Origin: Phycisphaera mikurensis NBRC 102666
GTDB taxonomy: Bacteria; Planctomycetota; Phycisphaerae; Phycisphaerales; SM1A02
Direction of reading: 5' to 3'
DNA: 12,821 bases
Assembly: GCA_945870475.1 (NCBI GenBank)
Contig: CAMBSR010000039.1
Coordinates: 1 to 12,821, forward strand
Shown: positions 1 through 6,114 of the stretch, piece by piece
How positions within the stretch are numbered: position 1 is the stretch's first letter
Layout of the letters: the number at the start of each line of letters is the position of its first letter
The notes under the pieces: model-generated
Told to the model about the DNA's origin: nothing
Database searches by the model: none
Seen by the model: the letters and a program-made list of their open reading frames with translations, nothing else
Made by a program: the position numbers and the translations under genes

Positions 1-1
1 G

Positions 2-181
2 GACGTGCCGAGCGACGCCCGCGATGTCCCCACGCGGCGAGTCACCGACGCAGCGCTGGCGCGCCTGCTGGCCGAACGCACGCGCGCCGCGGAACGCGCG
101 GCACGGGATGCGTGGCTCGCCATGCCGGAGAGCGCTCGCTCGACGAAGGGTGCGCTGGGTGGGACACTTCGGTTCCGATGA
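2..181 (+). CDS. C-terminal end of an unidentified protein (partial)
   Basis: An open frame runs from the window edge to a TGA at 179-181, giving the last 59 residues of a plus-strand gene. The tail is rich in Ala and Arg and contains a probable charged helix (ALARLLAERTRAAERAARDAW) followed by a short basic end (GTLRFR). No family is recognisable from so little. The codons end mostly in G or C, as expected for a real gene here. The frame with an internal ATG that starts at position 24 is a different frame and looks like a shadow. The gene converges on the minus-strand secreted-protein gene with only 14 bp between the two stop codons, and I see no hairpin terminator in that gap. Seen: open frame and stop. 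Inferred: that it is the end of a real gene. Confidence 0.6.
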   Translation, partial: DVPSDARDVPTRRVTDAALARLLAERTRAAERAARDAWLAMPESARSTKGALGGTLRFR

Positions 182-195
182 ACCCGGGCCGACCG

Positions 196-951
196 TCACG
201 GCACGACGGCGACGCCCTTGCCGGTGAGCGCAAAGTTGTCGAACTCGAACGGCGTGCCCACCACGAATCCGTCGGTCGCGCCACCCACGTAGACGAACGG
301 GTTCCCCTGCCCCGCGAAGGGCGAGAGCTCGTTGAAGGAATCGAACGTGGCGCGGAACCGACCCACCTGCACGGTCAGTCGGTCCTGACGAGCGTTGTAG
401 GTGGCGGACATCCTGCCGCGGAAGATGGACGTCTGGGAGCGGGCGACCGAGTCCGAATCGGTCTCGACGCCGCCCTCGTAGACCGCCCATCCGTCGGTGG
501 CGGTGTCGCTGAAGATGGTGGAGGCAAGCTGGTAGCCGTTCAGCTGCGTCGCCAGGTTCACGCCGTTCGCGAACGCGCCCCACTGGATGCCGAGGTAGCC
601 GCTGGCGGAGTTGGCGTCGATGACCTGCGCGGGGTCGATCGCTTCCTGGACCTGGGAGCTGCACTTCCATGAATCGTCGGTGAGCTCGTAGCCCTCGAGC
701 GCGCACGCGGCGGTGCCCTCGCCCTGCACGATGAACACGAGCCGCCACAGCGACGGCAGGATGTTGATGCTCACCGGCTGGCCACCCGGACCGGCCGCCA
801 GGAAGATCAGCTTGGTCCACGCGGGGTTCAGGTAGATCGATTCGAAGCTGTCGGTGAACTTGGCTGCCAGCGCGACGGTGGCGAGTGCGGCAGCGGCGCA
901 GTGCGTGGCGAGGATTCGGTTGATGCGGGTGCGCATGGTTTCCGTCGTCAT
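196..951 (-). CDS. Secreted protein, single copy of an unassigned ~200-residue domain
   Basis: Predicted exported protein of 251 residues. Residues 1-29 look like a signal peptide (basic MRTRINR, then a hydrophobic Ala-rich stretch ending VALA). The mature part shares landmarks with the next two genes: SWKCSSQVQ at 94-102, YNARQDRLTVQVGRF at 185-199 and a closing FEFDNFALTG at 235-244. Cys83 and Cys97 could form a disulfide. The FDNF ending and the alternating beta-like pattern resemble concanavalin-type beta-sandwich domains, but that fold is only an inference and no enzyme motif is visible. The ATG at 951 overlaps the stop of the upstream gene as ATGA, which suggests translational coupling. 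A second ATG at 936 would give MRTRINR, parallel to the MRTQRP start of the neighbour, and is a fair alternative. The function is unknown. Confidence 0.85.
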   Translation of the reverse strand: MTTETMRTRINRILATHCAAAALATVALAAKFTDSFESIYLNPAWTKLIFLAAGPGGQPVSINILPSLWRLVFIVQGEGTAACALEGYELTDDSWKCSSQVQEAIDPAQVIDANSASGYLGIQWGAFANGVNLATQLNGYQLASTIFSDTATDGWAVYEGGVETDSDSVARSQTSIFRGRMSATYNARQDRLTVQVGRFRATFDSFNELSPFAGQGNPFVYVGGATDGFVVGTPFEFDNFALTGKGVAVVP

Positions 952-2285
952 CCGCCGTAGGGGAGCGTCAGGCCGGTGGACTTGAAGTTGTCCATGGTGA
1001 ACGGGACGAGGTCGGCCGCGGGAGCCGCACCGCCGTACGTGGAGCTTCCGCCGATGCCGAGGTACGGCTGCCCGAAGTTGTATCCGTCATCGCCGAGCGT
1101 GGCGAGGTAGTCATCCAGGACCCACACGACGGAGCCCGCGGTGATCGTGAGGCGATCGAGCGTGGCGTCGTAGTCCAGCTTCAGCTGGCCACGGAACGCC
1201 TGGCCGGCAGGCAGGTCCCTGCTGTCGGACGCAATCACCTGCGGCGGGAAGAAGTTGGTGTCCGTCTGCTCCCAGCCGACGGTGGTGCCGTCCGGCGTGG
1301 CACGCACGTACAGCGTGAAGACCACGGGGAAGTCGGGGTTGCCGAACTGCTGGCCGACGGTCATGAAGGCCTGCTGCACCGAGCCCGCCAACAAACCGGA
1401 GGCCGGGATCGACTGCTGCAGGTCGAACTCCGCCTTCCAGTTGGAGCGCGGCACGCGGTAATCCGCGATCCAGCAGGTGGTCGTGCCGTCGTCGCTTGTC
1501 AGGTACTGCAGCGCGTTGTTGCAGATGTCCATGTCGGTGCCGCCCTGTGACAACTTCTCCCACTGCGGGTTCAGCACCGTGAACAGGCCACCGCTCGACT
1601 TGAAGCGGCTCAGCGTGAAGGTGGTCAGCGTGTCGGCCGGAGCGGCGGCCGAGTAGTCCGAAGATCCGCCGACGCCCAGCTGCGGCTGCCCGAAGGCGTA
1701 TCCGGCGTCGGCAAGCCCGGCGAGGTAGCCGTCGATGGTCCACTTGGTCTTGCCGACGGCAACCGACAGGCGGTCGCTGCGCGCGTCGTAGGCAAGGCTG
1801 ATGCTGCCCTTGAACGCCTTCTGGCCCGACACAGTCACGGAATCGGAATCCAGCACGGTGTTCAGGACCGCATTGCGTTGTTCCCAGCCGACGGTGGTGC
1901 CGCTCGGCGTGACGGTGACGTAGGCATTGAAGACCAGCGGTGTCGACGCGCCGGGGAACGGCTGGCCGAAGGTCATGAACGCGGTCTGCTCGCAGCCCGC
2001 CGGCAGGCTGGCGGTTGCCGCGATCTGCTGCACCTGGACGCTCGCCTTCCAGGACGAGGTGGGGACCCGGTACGCAGTCACATAGTCGGTGGCCTTGCCG
2101 TCGCCTTCCGACTCGATGCTGAGGGTCGTACCGCTCAGGGTGATGTTCACGAGCCCGGTCCGGATGGTCGCCCACGAGACCACCAGCAGGCTGCGCGAGA
2201 ACCGGTCGAGGACTTCGGCGCCGATGACCGCGGACACCAGTGCGGCGGCGGCGAGGAGGGCGAGGATGGGGCGTTGCGTGCGCAT
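948..2285 (-). CDS. Secreted protein with two tandem copies of the unassigned domain
   Basis: Predicted exported protein of 445 residues. Residues 1-23 form a clear signal peptide (MRTQRP, a hydrophobic core, VIGA then cleavage). The rest is an internal duplication, with copy 1 at about 22-230 and copy 2 at about 233-437. Matching landmarks are YRVPTSSWKA (72-81) and YRVPRSNWKA (276-285), AFMTFGQPF (102-110) and AFMTVGQQF (306-314), TPSGTTVGWEQ (126-136) and TPDGTTVGWEQ (330-340), and FGQPQLGVGGSS (198-209) and FGQPYLGIGGSS (404-415). The domain is the one in the two flanking genes, though these two copies are closest to each other. I see no catalytic motif and no membrane anchor. There is no evident Shine-Dalgarno before the ATG. 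The upstream region holds phased direct repeats that may control it. It is probably cotranscribed with the 196-951 gene. Confidence 0.88.
   Translation of the reverse strand: MRTQRPILALLAAAALVSAVIGAEVLDRFSRSLLVVSWATIRTGLVNITLSGTTLSIESEGDGKATDYVTAYRVPTSSWKASVQVQQIAATASLPAGCEQTAFMTFGQPFPGASTPLVFNAYVTVTPSGTTVGWEQRNAVLNTVLDSDSVTVSGQKAFKGSISLAYDARSDRLSVAVGKTKWTIDGYLAGLADAGYAFGQPQLGVGGSSDYSAAAPADTLTTFTLSRFKSSGGLFTVLNPQWEKLSQGGTDMDICNNALQYLTSDDGTTTCWIADYRVPRSNWKAEFDLQQSIPASGLLAGSVQQAFMTVGQQFGNPDFPVVFTLYVRATPDGTTVGWEQTDTNFFPPQVIASDSRDLPAGQAFRGQLKLDYDATLDRLTITAGSVVWVLDDYLATLGDDGYNFGQPYLGIGGSSTYGGAAPAADLVPFTMDNFKSTGLTLPYGG
975..1589 (-). repeat. Second copy of the tandem domain duplication
   Basis: Codes for residues about 233-437 of the 445-residue secreted protein. 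It aligns with the first copy with an offset of 204-206 residues, shown by the paired WKA, GQxF, GTTVGWEQ and GVGGSS/GIGGSS landmarks. The similarity is clear in protein, but the DNA has diverged, so the duplication is not recent. Confidence 0.8.
1596..2222 (-). repeat. First copy of the tandem domain duplication
   Basis: Codes for residues about 22-230 of the 445-residue secreted protein, directly after the signal peptide. It includes the AYDARSDRL segment at 165-173 that matches DYDATLDRL at 371-379 of the second copy and YNARQDRL in the neighbouring gene. Confidence 0.8.
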
Positions 2286-2344
2286 GCGAGCGTTGGGGAA
2301 TGGATCAGGCTATGCCACGCCCCGCCATGCTTCGTCGTGGTCAC

Positions 2345-2373
2345 GATCAGGTTGTGTTCAGGACTGGTTCAGG
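2345..2373 (-). promoter_or_regulatory. Three 7-bp direct repeats at 11-bp spacing (Pho-box-like)
   Basis: On the minus strand the sequence reads CCTGAAC, four bases, CCTGAAC, four bases, CCTGATC. On the plus strand this is GATCAGG, GTTCAGG, GTTCAGG. Seven-base direct repeats with four-base gaps are the known layout of sites bound by OmpR/PhoB-type response regulators; the plus-strand unit GTTCAGG resembles the GTTCACC unit of actinobacterial PHO boxes. The site lies 60-88 bases upstream of the ATG at 2285, a normal place for an activator. A fourth isolated TCAGG is at 2305-2309. The spacing is seen directly; the regulator is inference, and no clear -10 box follows. Confidence 0.45.
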
Positions 2374-2421
2374 TTGCTTGCTCGAAGCGCACCTTCGGCG
2401 GTTGGCGGGCCGCCCACAAGG

Positions 2422-2464
2422 AACCGGCCCGCGGCCTCCACAGAGAGGTACCGCGGGCCGGGTT
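2422..2464 (-). terminator. Long GC-rich hairpin after the 2501-3208 gene
   Basis: An inverted repeat pairs CGGCCCGCGG at 2425-2434 with CCGCGGGCCG at 2451-2460. The stem extends inward through CCTC/GAGG (2435-2438 with 2445-2448, TA bulge) to a six-base loop, and outward through AACC/GGTT with a one-base bulge. It starts 37 bp past the stop of the minus-strand gene. The minus strand continues GGTTCCTTGTGG, so there is only a poor T-run. It is probably a terminator or a 3'-protecting hairpin that separates this gene from the two downstream ones. Confidence 0.55.
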
Positions 2465-2500
2465 CAGCGGCAAATCATGGCTCGGCTGCGCGCCGCGCCG

Positions 2501-3208
2501 TCACTGCACAGGCACAACGCCGGCGCCGGACAGCGTGAAGTTATCGAACGTGAACATCGTGCCGGAGACGTTGCCTTCGGCTTCCGCGCCGAGGTAGGCA
2601 TTGGCATCATCGACGAACGTACTCGACTGCAGGAAGGACGAGAACGTCTGCCTGAAGCGCCCCGCCTGGATGACCAGTCGGTCCTTGTTGGCGGTGTAGG
2701 TGACGACGATGTTTCCTGCCAGGAGGCGGGAACTGGTGGCGTCGATGGAATCTCCGTCGACACCCTTGCCACCGCCGCGTTCGGACCAGCCGACGTACAC
2801 CGAATCGGCGTAGACGTCGACGCCGATGAGGTAGCCGTTGGCCTGCGCATCCAGGTTCTCACCCTCGACGATCGGTCCGTACTGCAGGCCCATGTAGGCA
2901 TGGAAAGCCGACTGTCCGTCGATCGCGGACGACGCAAGCAGCTGGCGAGCAGCAACGCTCGCCTTCCAGGAGCCGGTCGTCATCTTGTAGTTCTCGATCA
3001 GCACGACGGCCGTTCCGAATCCGGCGGCGTTCGCACGGAGCACACCGCCGGAAGGCACGAGCGTCGTTTCCCCGTCCGCGTAGGACGACCAGAGGGTCCC
3101 CAGCGACGACGAGGTGAACTTGTCGGAAAGCTTGGTGACGGCGGCGATGGTGGAGGCGGCGGCGGTGGCCACCACGAGGGAGACCAAGGCGATTCGGGTC
3201 GGATTCAT
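2501..3208 (-). CDS. Secreted protein, single copy of the unassigned ~200-residue domain
   Basis: Predicted exported protein of 235 residues. The start chosen is the ATG at 3208 because AGGAG sits six bases upstream; a TTG at 3232 in the same frame lies upstream of that signal and is unlikely. Residues 1-23 are a signal peptide (MNPTRIALVSLVVATAAAS, then a short Ala-rich end). The mature domain shares landmarks with the downstream 251-residue protein: GSWKAS at 79-84, YTANKDRLVIQAGRF at 171-185 and FTFDNFTLSG at 219-228, plus a similar Val-rich tail (GVVPVQ against GVAVVP). There is no Cys in the mature part. The gene has its own promoter-like sequence and is followed by a strong hairpin, so it is probably a separate unit. 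The function is unknown, and a carbohydrate-binding role would be a guess. Confidence 0.9.
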   Translation of the reverse strand: MNPTRIALVSLVVATAAASTIAAVTKLSDKFTSSSLGTLWSSYADGETTLVPSGGVLRANAAGFGTAVVLIENYKMTTGSWKASVAARQLLASSAIDGQSAFHAYMGLQYGPIVEGENLDAQANGYLIGVDVYADSVYVGWSERGGGKGVDGDSIDATSSRLLAGNIVVTYTANKDRLVIQAGRFRQTFSSFLQSSTFVDDANAYLGAEAEGNVSGTMFTFDNFTLSGAGVVPVQ

Positions 3209-3214
3209 GATGCT

Positions 3215-3219
3215 CTCCT
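3215..3219 (-). promoter_or_regulatory. Shine-Dalgarno AGGAG deciding the start at 3208
   Basis: The minus strand reads AGGAG followed by six bases and ATG. It is the best ribosome-binding site in the window and rules out the upstream in-frame TTG, which would place it inside the coding region. Confidence 0.8.
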
Positions 3220-3224
3220 GTCTT

Positions 3225-3240
3225 CGATTCAAGTGAATCG
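3225..3240. promoter_or_regulatory. 16-bp palindrome in the 5' leader
   Basis: CGATTCA and TGAATCG form a 7-bp inverted repeat around a two-base centre. It ends six bases before the Shine-Dalgarno of the 2501-3208 gene and lies downstream of the promoter-like box. It could be an operator for a dimeric repressor; the two-base centre is too short for a stable RNA hairpin unless inner pairs open. Only the symmetry is observed. Confidence 0.4.
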
Positions 3241-3292
3241 GCGCAGGATTCGTGCCCCACGGGCGACGTTCGACCCTGGCCGTTCAACCGTG

Positions 3293-3322
3293 ATTCTACC
3301 AAGGTTGCCGCGATCGACGCAA
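3293..3322 (-). promoter_or_regulatory. Promoter-like sequence for the 2501-3208 gene
   Basis: The minus strand has TTGCGT (3317-3322), an 18-base spacer and TAGAAT (3293-3298). The -10-like box is preceded by TGG, as in extended -10 promoters. Transcription would start near 3285, leaving a leader of roughly 75 bases that contains the palindrome. This is a visual match to a sigma-70-type consensus, which may not hold fully for planctomycetes. Confidence 0.45.
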
Positions 3323-3370
3323 AGTCGCCAGTCCCCGGACCAAATCCATGGCTCTGCGCGCAGGGGCAGC

Positions 3371-4498
3371 TCAGTGCTTCCCCGACGGATCGATCAGCCA
3401 CAGCCAGTCGTCGAAGAGGAACTCCAGCCGGGCCGCCAGGAGTGCGATGCGGCCCATCACGGTGAAACCGAAGCTCGCGCCGAAGGTGATCATCAGGTAC
3501 CAGATGCCGACGCGCGCGGCGCCGCCCACCGCGCCCGTGTGCTCGAGCGAGAAGAAGAAGTAGGCGAGCACGCTGAGGACGCCCACCAGGATCAGCACCG
3601 CGGAGAGCGAGGCGCCGATGCTGCCGGCCCAGTCGATGGGCGGGGTCGCGGCGGCGTCGGCTCCGGCGAGCGCCTGGTGCTTCACCACCACCAGCGGCTC
3701 GAACATGGTGGCCACCTGGGCAAGGAGGTCGGACTCGATGTTCTGCACGAAGCGCAGCCCGGCGAACGTGCCCACCACGAAGGCAAGCGGGAAGATGCCG
3801 AGCCAGGAGACGCGCGCCGAGAGGCGGCAGAGGAGGAGCATGCCCAGCCCAAGCGGTACGAGTCCCCACCAATCGACGCCCGCGGACTCGAGCGACGGCA
3901 TCAGGTGGGCCTTGGTCCACGCCGGGACCAGTGCGCCGGCCAGCTTCGGCACCAGCGTGTCCCACGTTGCGACGATCATCCAGTAGCCCGCGCTGACGCC
4001 TACCACCACCGATTCCGCCAGCTTATAGACGGGGTTGTCGCGCCACAGGAAGCTGAGCACCGCGAGCGTCATGAGCGCCGCGAACCAGACTCCCGCGGTG
4101 CGCGGCCAGCTGACGGTCACCAGCGGGGCGGATGCCGGCGCATCCGCGCGGGCGCGCTGCGCAGCGGCCCACTCGCCGGCCGTGACTTCGTTCCATTCGG
4201 TCCAGGAGATCTCGGGCGTCTGCCCGGGGGCGGCGGGCTTCCACGTGCGCACCTCGACCTCGGTCCCGTCGGCGGCGCGATCCTTCGCGACCTCGGAAAC
4301 GAAGCCCTTCGGCGACTCCTGCACGTAGACCATGCCGAATCCGTGCTCGGTCACGGCATCGGCACCGGAACCGATGCTCGACCCGATCAGGGCACGCAGT
4401 GCGAGCAGCCCGCACGCGATGGCGAGGATCACCACCATCATGCGGTTCGCGCGGCGCTCGACGGCCGGGTCATGGAGCGGTGCGTTGAGCTGGCTCAT
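3371..4498 (-). CDS. Multi-pass membrane protein, last gene of the GlmL-like operon
   Basis: A 375-residue integral membrane protein. Hydrophobic segments are at about 20-38, 132-151, 158-176, 208-225, 231-249, 297-318 and 328-350. A polar stretch at 40-130, rich in Trp, Glu and Ala, probably lies outside the membrane. The C-terminal part (TFGASFGFTVMGRIALLAAR at 338-357, then LEFLFDDWL) keeps small and polar residues within a hydrophobic helix, which suggests a functional or packing role. The ATG overlaps the stop of the upstream gene as ATGA, so translation is probably coupled. I do not recognise a named transporter family. By position it is a membrane component of whatever the operon builds. 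The gene is followed by the promoter region of the next gene, with no clear terminator seen. Confidence 0.85.
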   Translation of the reverse strand: MSQLNAPLHDPAVERRANRMMVVILAIACGLLALRALIGSSIGSGADAVTEHGFGMVYVQESPKGFVSEVAKDRAADGTEVEVRTWKPAAPGQTPEISWTEWNEVTAGEWAAAQRARADAPASAPLVTVSWPRTAGVWFAALMTLAVLSFLWRDNPVYKLAESVVVGVSAGYWMIVATWDTLVPKLAGALVPAWTKAHLMPSLESAGVDWWGLVPLGLGMLLLCRLSARVSWLGIFPLAFVVGTFAGLRFVQNIESDLLAQVATMFEPLVVVKHQALAGADAAATPPIDWAGSIGASLSAVLILVGVLSVLAYFFFSLEHTGAVGGAARVGIWYLMITFGASFGFTVMGRIALLAARLEFLFDDWLWLIDPSGKH

Positions 4499-5406
4499 TC
4501 CGCGGCCCCCTTGCGGCGGCCTGCGAAGAAGATCACGTTGCCGACGAGGATCAGCCCCACCATCAGCGAATGCCCGAAGAGCTGCGGCGCCATGCGTCGC
4601 TGCGCTTCCTGGTACTTGGCGGGGACCGTCTCCCCGGGCGCGGTGGCCTTGGCGTTGACGAGCGACTCATACTCGGCAGCTCCCTTGATGGCTCCCAGGA
4701 TGCCGGACATCTGCACCGGGTAGTACGGGATCATCTGCGGGGTCTGCACGCCGGTGGAACCGGCGACGAACGGCAGCCGATGGCCCTGGGTGAGCGTGGG
4801 CGAGACGCCGTACTGCACCCACTCCTTGCCGCCCGGGTATCCCGCGCTGACCGAGATGAGGATGTCGAAGTCGCTGAGGCGCGTGATGCCCTGCATCATC
4901 GGGATGCGCGCAAGCGGCGTGCCCTTCGAGTCGTTGGGGAAGGCCTTCGGGAAATCAACGCCCACCTGCTTCATCACGCCCTCGTTGCCGGCCTGGTAGC
5001 CGAGGTCGACGAAGTTCTCGCCGTAGCGATACGACGGATCGCTGCCGATCACGTCGGCAAGCGTGGCGCCGATGAGCGGGCTGCCGGGCGCCCAGAGGGT
5101 CATCGCGTAGATGCGATGCTTGCGGAGCTGGCAGTGGTGGATGAAACCCGTCGCCATCGGCTGCAGCTCGCCCGCGCTGGCGGGGTCGAAGTCGAACGAG
5201 ATCAGCACCTTCGAGCCCTCGGGGAGCCGCTCGATGGCGTCGAAGGCGCCCTGCACCGCGGGGGTCGCCGTCTCGGGGAAGGTGCGGCCGGTGACGCCGA
5301 CCCAGATGATCGGGCCTGCCACGGCGATCGCCATCATCAGGAAGATCCAGCGACGGTCGATGCGGTCGAGGCGCGCGAGGAAGGACTCGTTCGGGCGGTC
5401 ACTCAT
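4495..5406 (-). CDS. Membrane-anchored protein with large external alpha/beta domain
   Basis: A 303-residue protein with two membrane helices, at about 20-38 and 280-295. Basic residues precede the first helix (R12, R15, R18, R19) and follow the second (GRRKG at 296-300), so both ends should be cytoplasmic and the 240-residue middle should lie outside. The middle has alternating strand and helix segments (SKVLISFDFD 65-74, HRIYAMTLWA 97-106, FDILISVSAGY 180-190, LPFVAGSTGV 211-220), as in Rossmann-like folds. No nucleotide-binding loop is seen. The start is the ATG at 5406, one base after the stop of the upstream gene (TGAGATG); a longer frame from 5472 would run deep into that gene. Its layout mirrors the DUF6754 protein two genes upstream. 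The function is unknown. Confidence 0.85.
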   Translation of the reverse strand: MSDRPNESFLARLDRIDRRWIFLMMAIAVAGPIIWVGVTGRTFPETATPAVQGAFDAIERLPEGSKVLISFDFDPASAGELQPMATGFIHHCQLRKHRIYAMTLWAPGSPLIGATLADVIGSDPSYRYGENFVDLGYQAGNEGVMKQVGVDFPKAFPNDSKGTPLARIPMMQGITRLSDFDILISVSAGYPGGKEWVQYGVSPTLTQGHRLPFVAGSTGVQTPQMIPYYPVQMSGILGAIKGAAEYESLVNAKATAPGETVPAKYQEAQRRMAPQLFGHSLMVGLILVGNVIFFAGRRKGAAE

Positions 5407-5407
5407 C

Positions 5408-6112
5408 TCAATCGCTGCTCCCGAGGTAGCTGCGGTCGAGACCGACCAGGATCTTGAGGCTGGTGGCGGCAATGCCGATGGCGATGCCGATCATCATGGC
5501 ACGCGTTCCGGCGTTGTTGAAGACACCCATGATGATGCCGCTCAGGTTCTCCAGCCGCAGCCACGAGACCCACGCGTTGTCCGCGGGGATCCAGCTGGTG
5601 AGCAGCACGCCCACGTAGACGCGGCCGAGGAGCACGACGAATGCCGTGCCCAGGAGGAGGATCGCGGCGGTGTTCTTCGCGCGGAATGCGCGGAACGCGG
5701 CGCTGGCGACGTAGAACGCCAGCAGCGCGAAGAGCGTGCTCGTGATGGGGCTCATCGCGTATTCGTAGAGCCACCAGAAGGCGCCGCCCACCGCTTCCTT
5801 GTCGCCGGAGAGGGCAACGTCGGGATGGAGCGGGTCCGGGTGCGCGCCGACCTTCAGCAATCCCACGCCGATCGTGATCAGGAACACGGACACCGTGACG
5901 GCGGAATATCCCCATCCGGCATCGCGCGCGCTGATCTTCAGCAGGTTCATCTTCAGCAGGTTGGCCCCGCCCAGGACGAAGGCGATGGCCGCCAGCACGT
6001 TGAACCAGTCCACCACCGCGGTGCCGAGGAACTCGAGCGGCCTCGCGAAGGCGGTGAGCACCATCACCAGGCCCACGATGCTTGCAAGGACTGCGGCGGC
6101 GTTGCGTCCCAT
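5408..6112 (-). CDS. Six-helix integral membrane protein
   Basis: A 234-residue membrane protein with hydrophobic segments at about 5-22, 34-52, 70-88, 119-139, 148-171 and 203-222. The loop at 88-118 is acidic and polar (HPDPLHPDVALSGDKEA). Loops near 53-64 and 139-147 are basic and so probably cytoplasmic. A segment at 172-200 (SWIPADNAWVSWLRLENL) may be an amphipathic or re-entrant stretch. No known transporter signature is seen. The ATG lies two bases after the stop of the DUF6754 gene, and the stop lies one base before the next start, so it is embedded in the operon. It is probably a core membrane subunit of the putative complex, inferred from position only. Confidence 0.85.
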   Translation of the reverse strand: MGRNAAAVLASIVGLVMVLTAFARPLEFLGTAVVDWFNVLAAIAFVLGGANLLKMNLLKISARDAGWGYSAVTVSVFLITIGVGLLKVGAHPDPLHPDVALSGDKEAVGGAFWWLYEYAMSPITSTLFALLAFYVASAAFRAFRAKNTAAILLLGTAFVVLLGRVYVGVLLTSWIPADNAWVSWLRLENLSGIIMGVFNNAGTRAMMIGIAIGIAATSLKILVGLDRSYLGSSD

Positions 6113-6114
6113 GG

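Noticed and set aside
112..672. Plus-strand frame of 186 codons
   Set aside because: It is antisense to the 251-residue secreted protein, whose paralogy to two neighbouring proteins confirms the minus strand.
3209..3232. TTG start for the 2501-3208 gene
   Set aside because: The strong AGGAG lies between this TTG and the ATG at the right distance for the ATG only.
3330..3370. Terminator after the seven-gene operon
   Set aside because: Only a loop-less CTGCGCGCAG palindrome and a 4-bp stem are visible, with no T-run, so I do not call one.
2240..4723. Plus-strand open frame of 827 codons
   Set aside because: It spans an intergenic hairpin, a promoter region and the opposite strand of two clear genes. 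The product is low-complexity Arg/Gly/Asp/His sequence without domains.
5407..5472. N-terminal extension of the 303-residue protein by 22 residues
   Set aside because: It would overlap the upstream gene by 65 bases. The ATG at 5406 sits one base after that gene's stop and starts directly before the basic segment and first helix.
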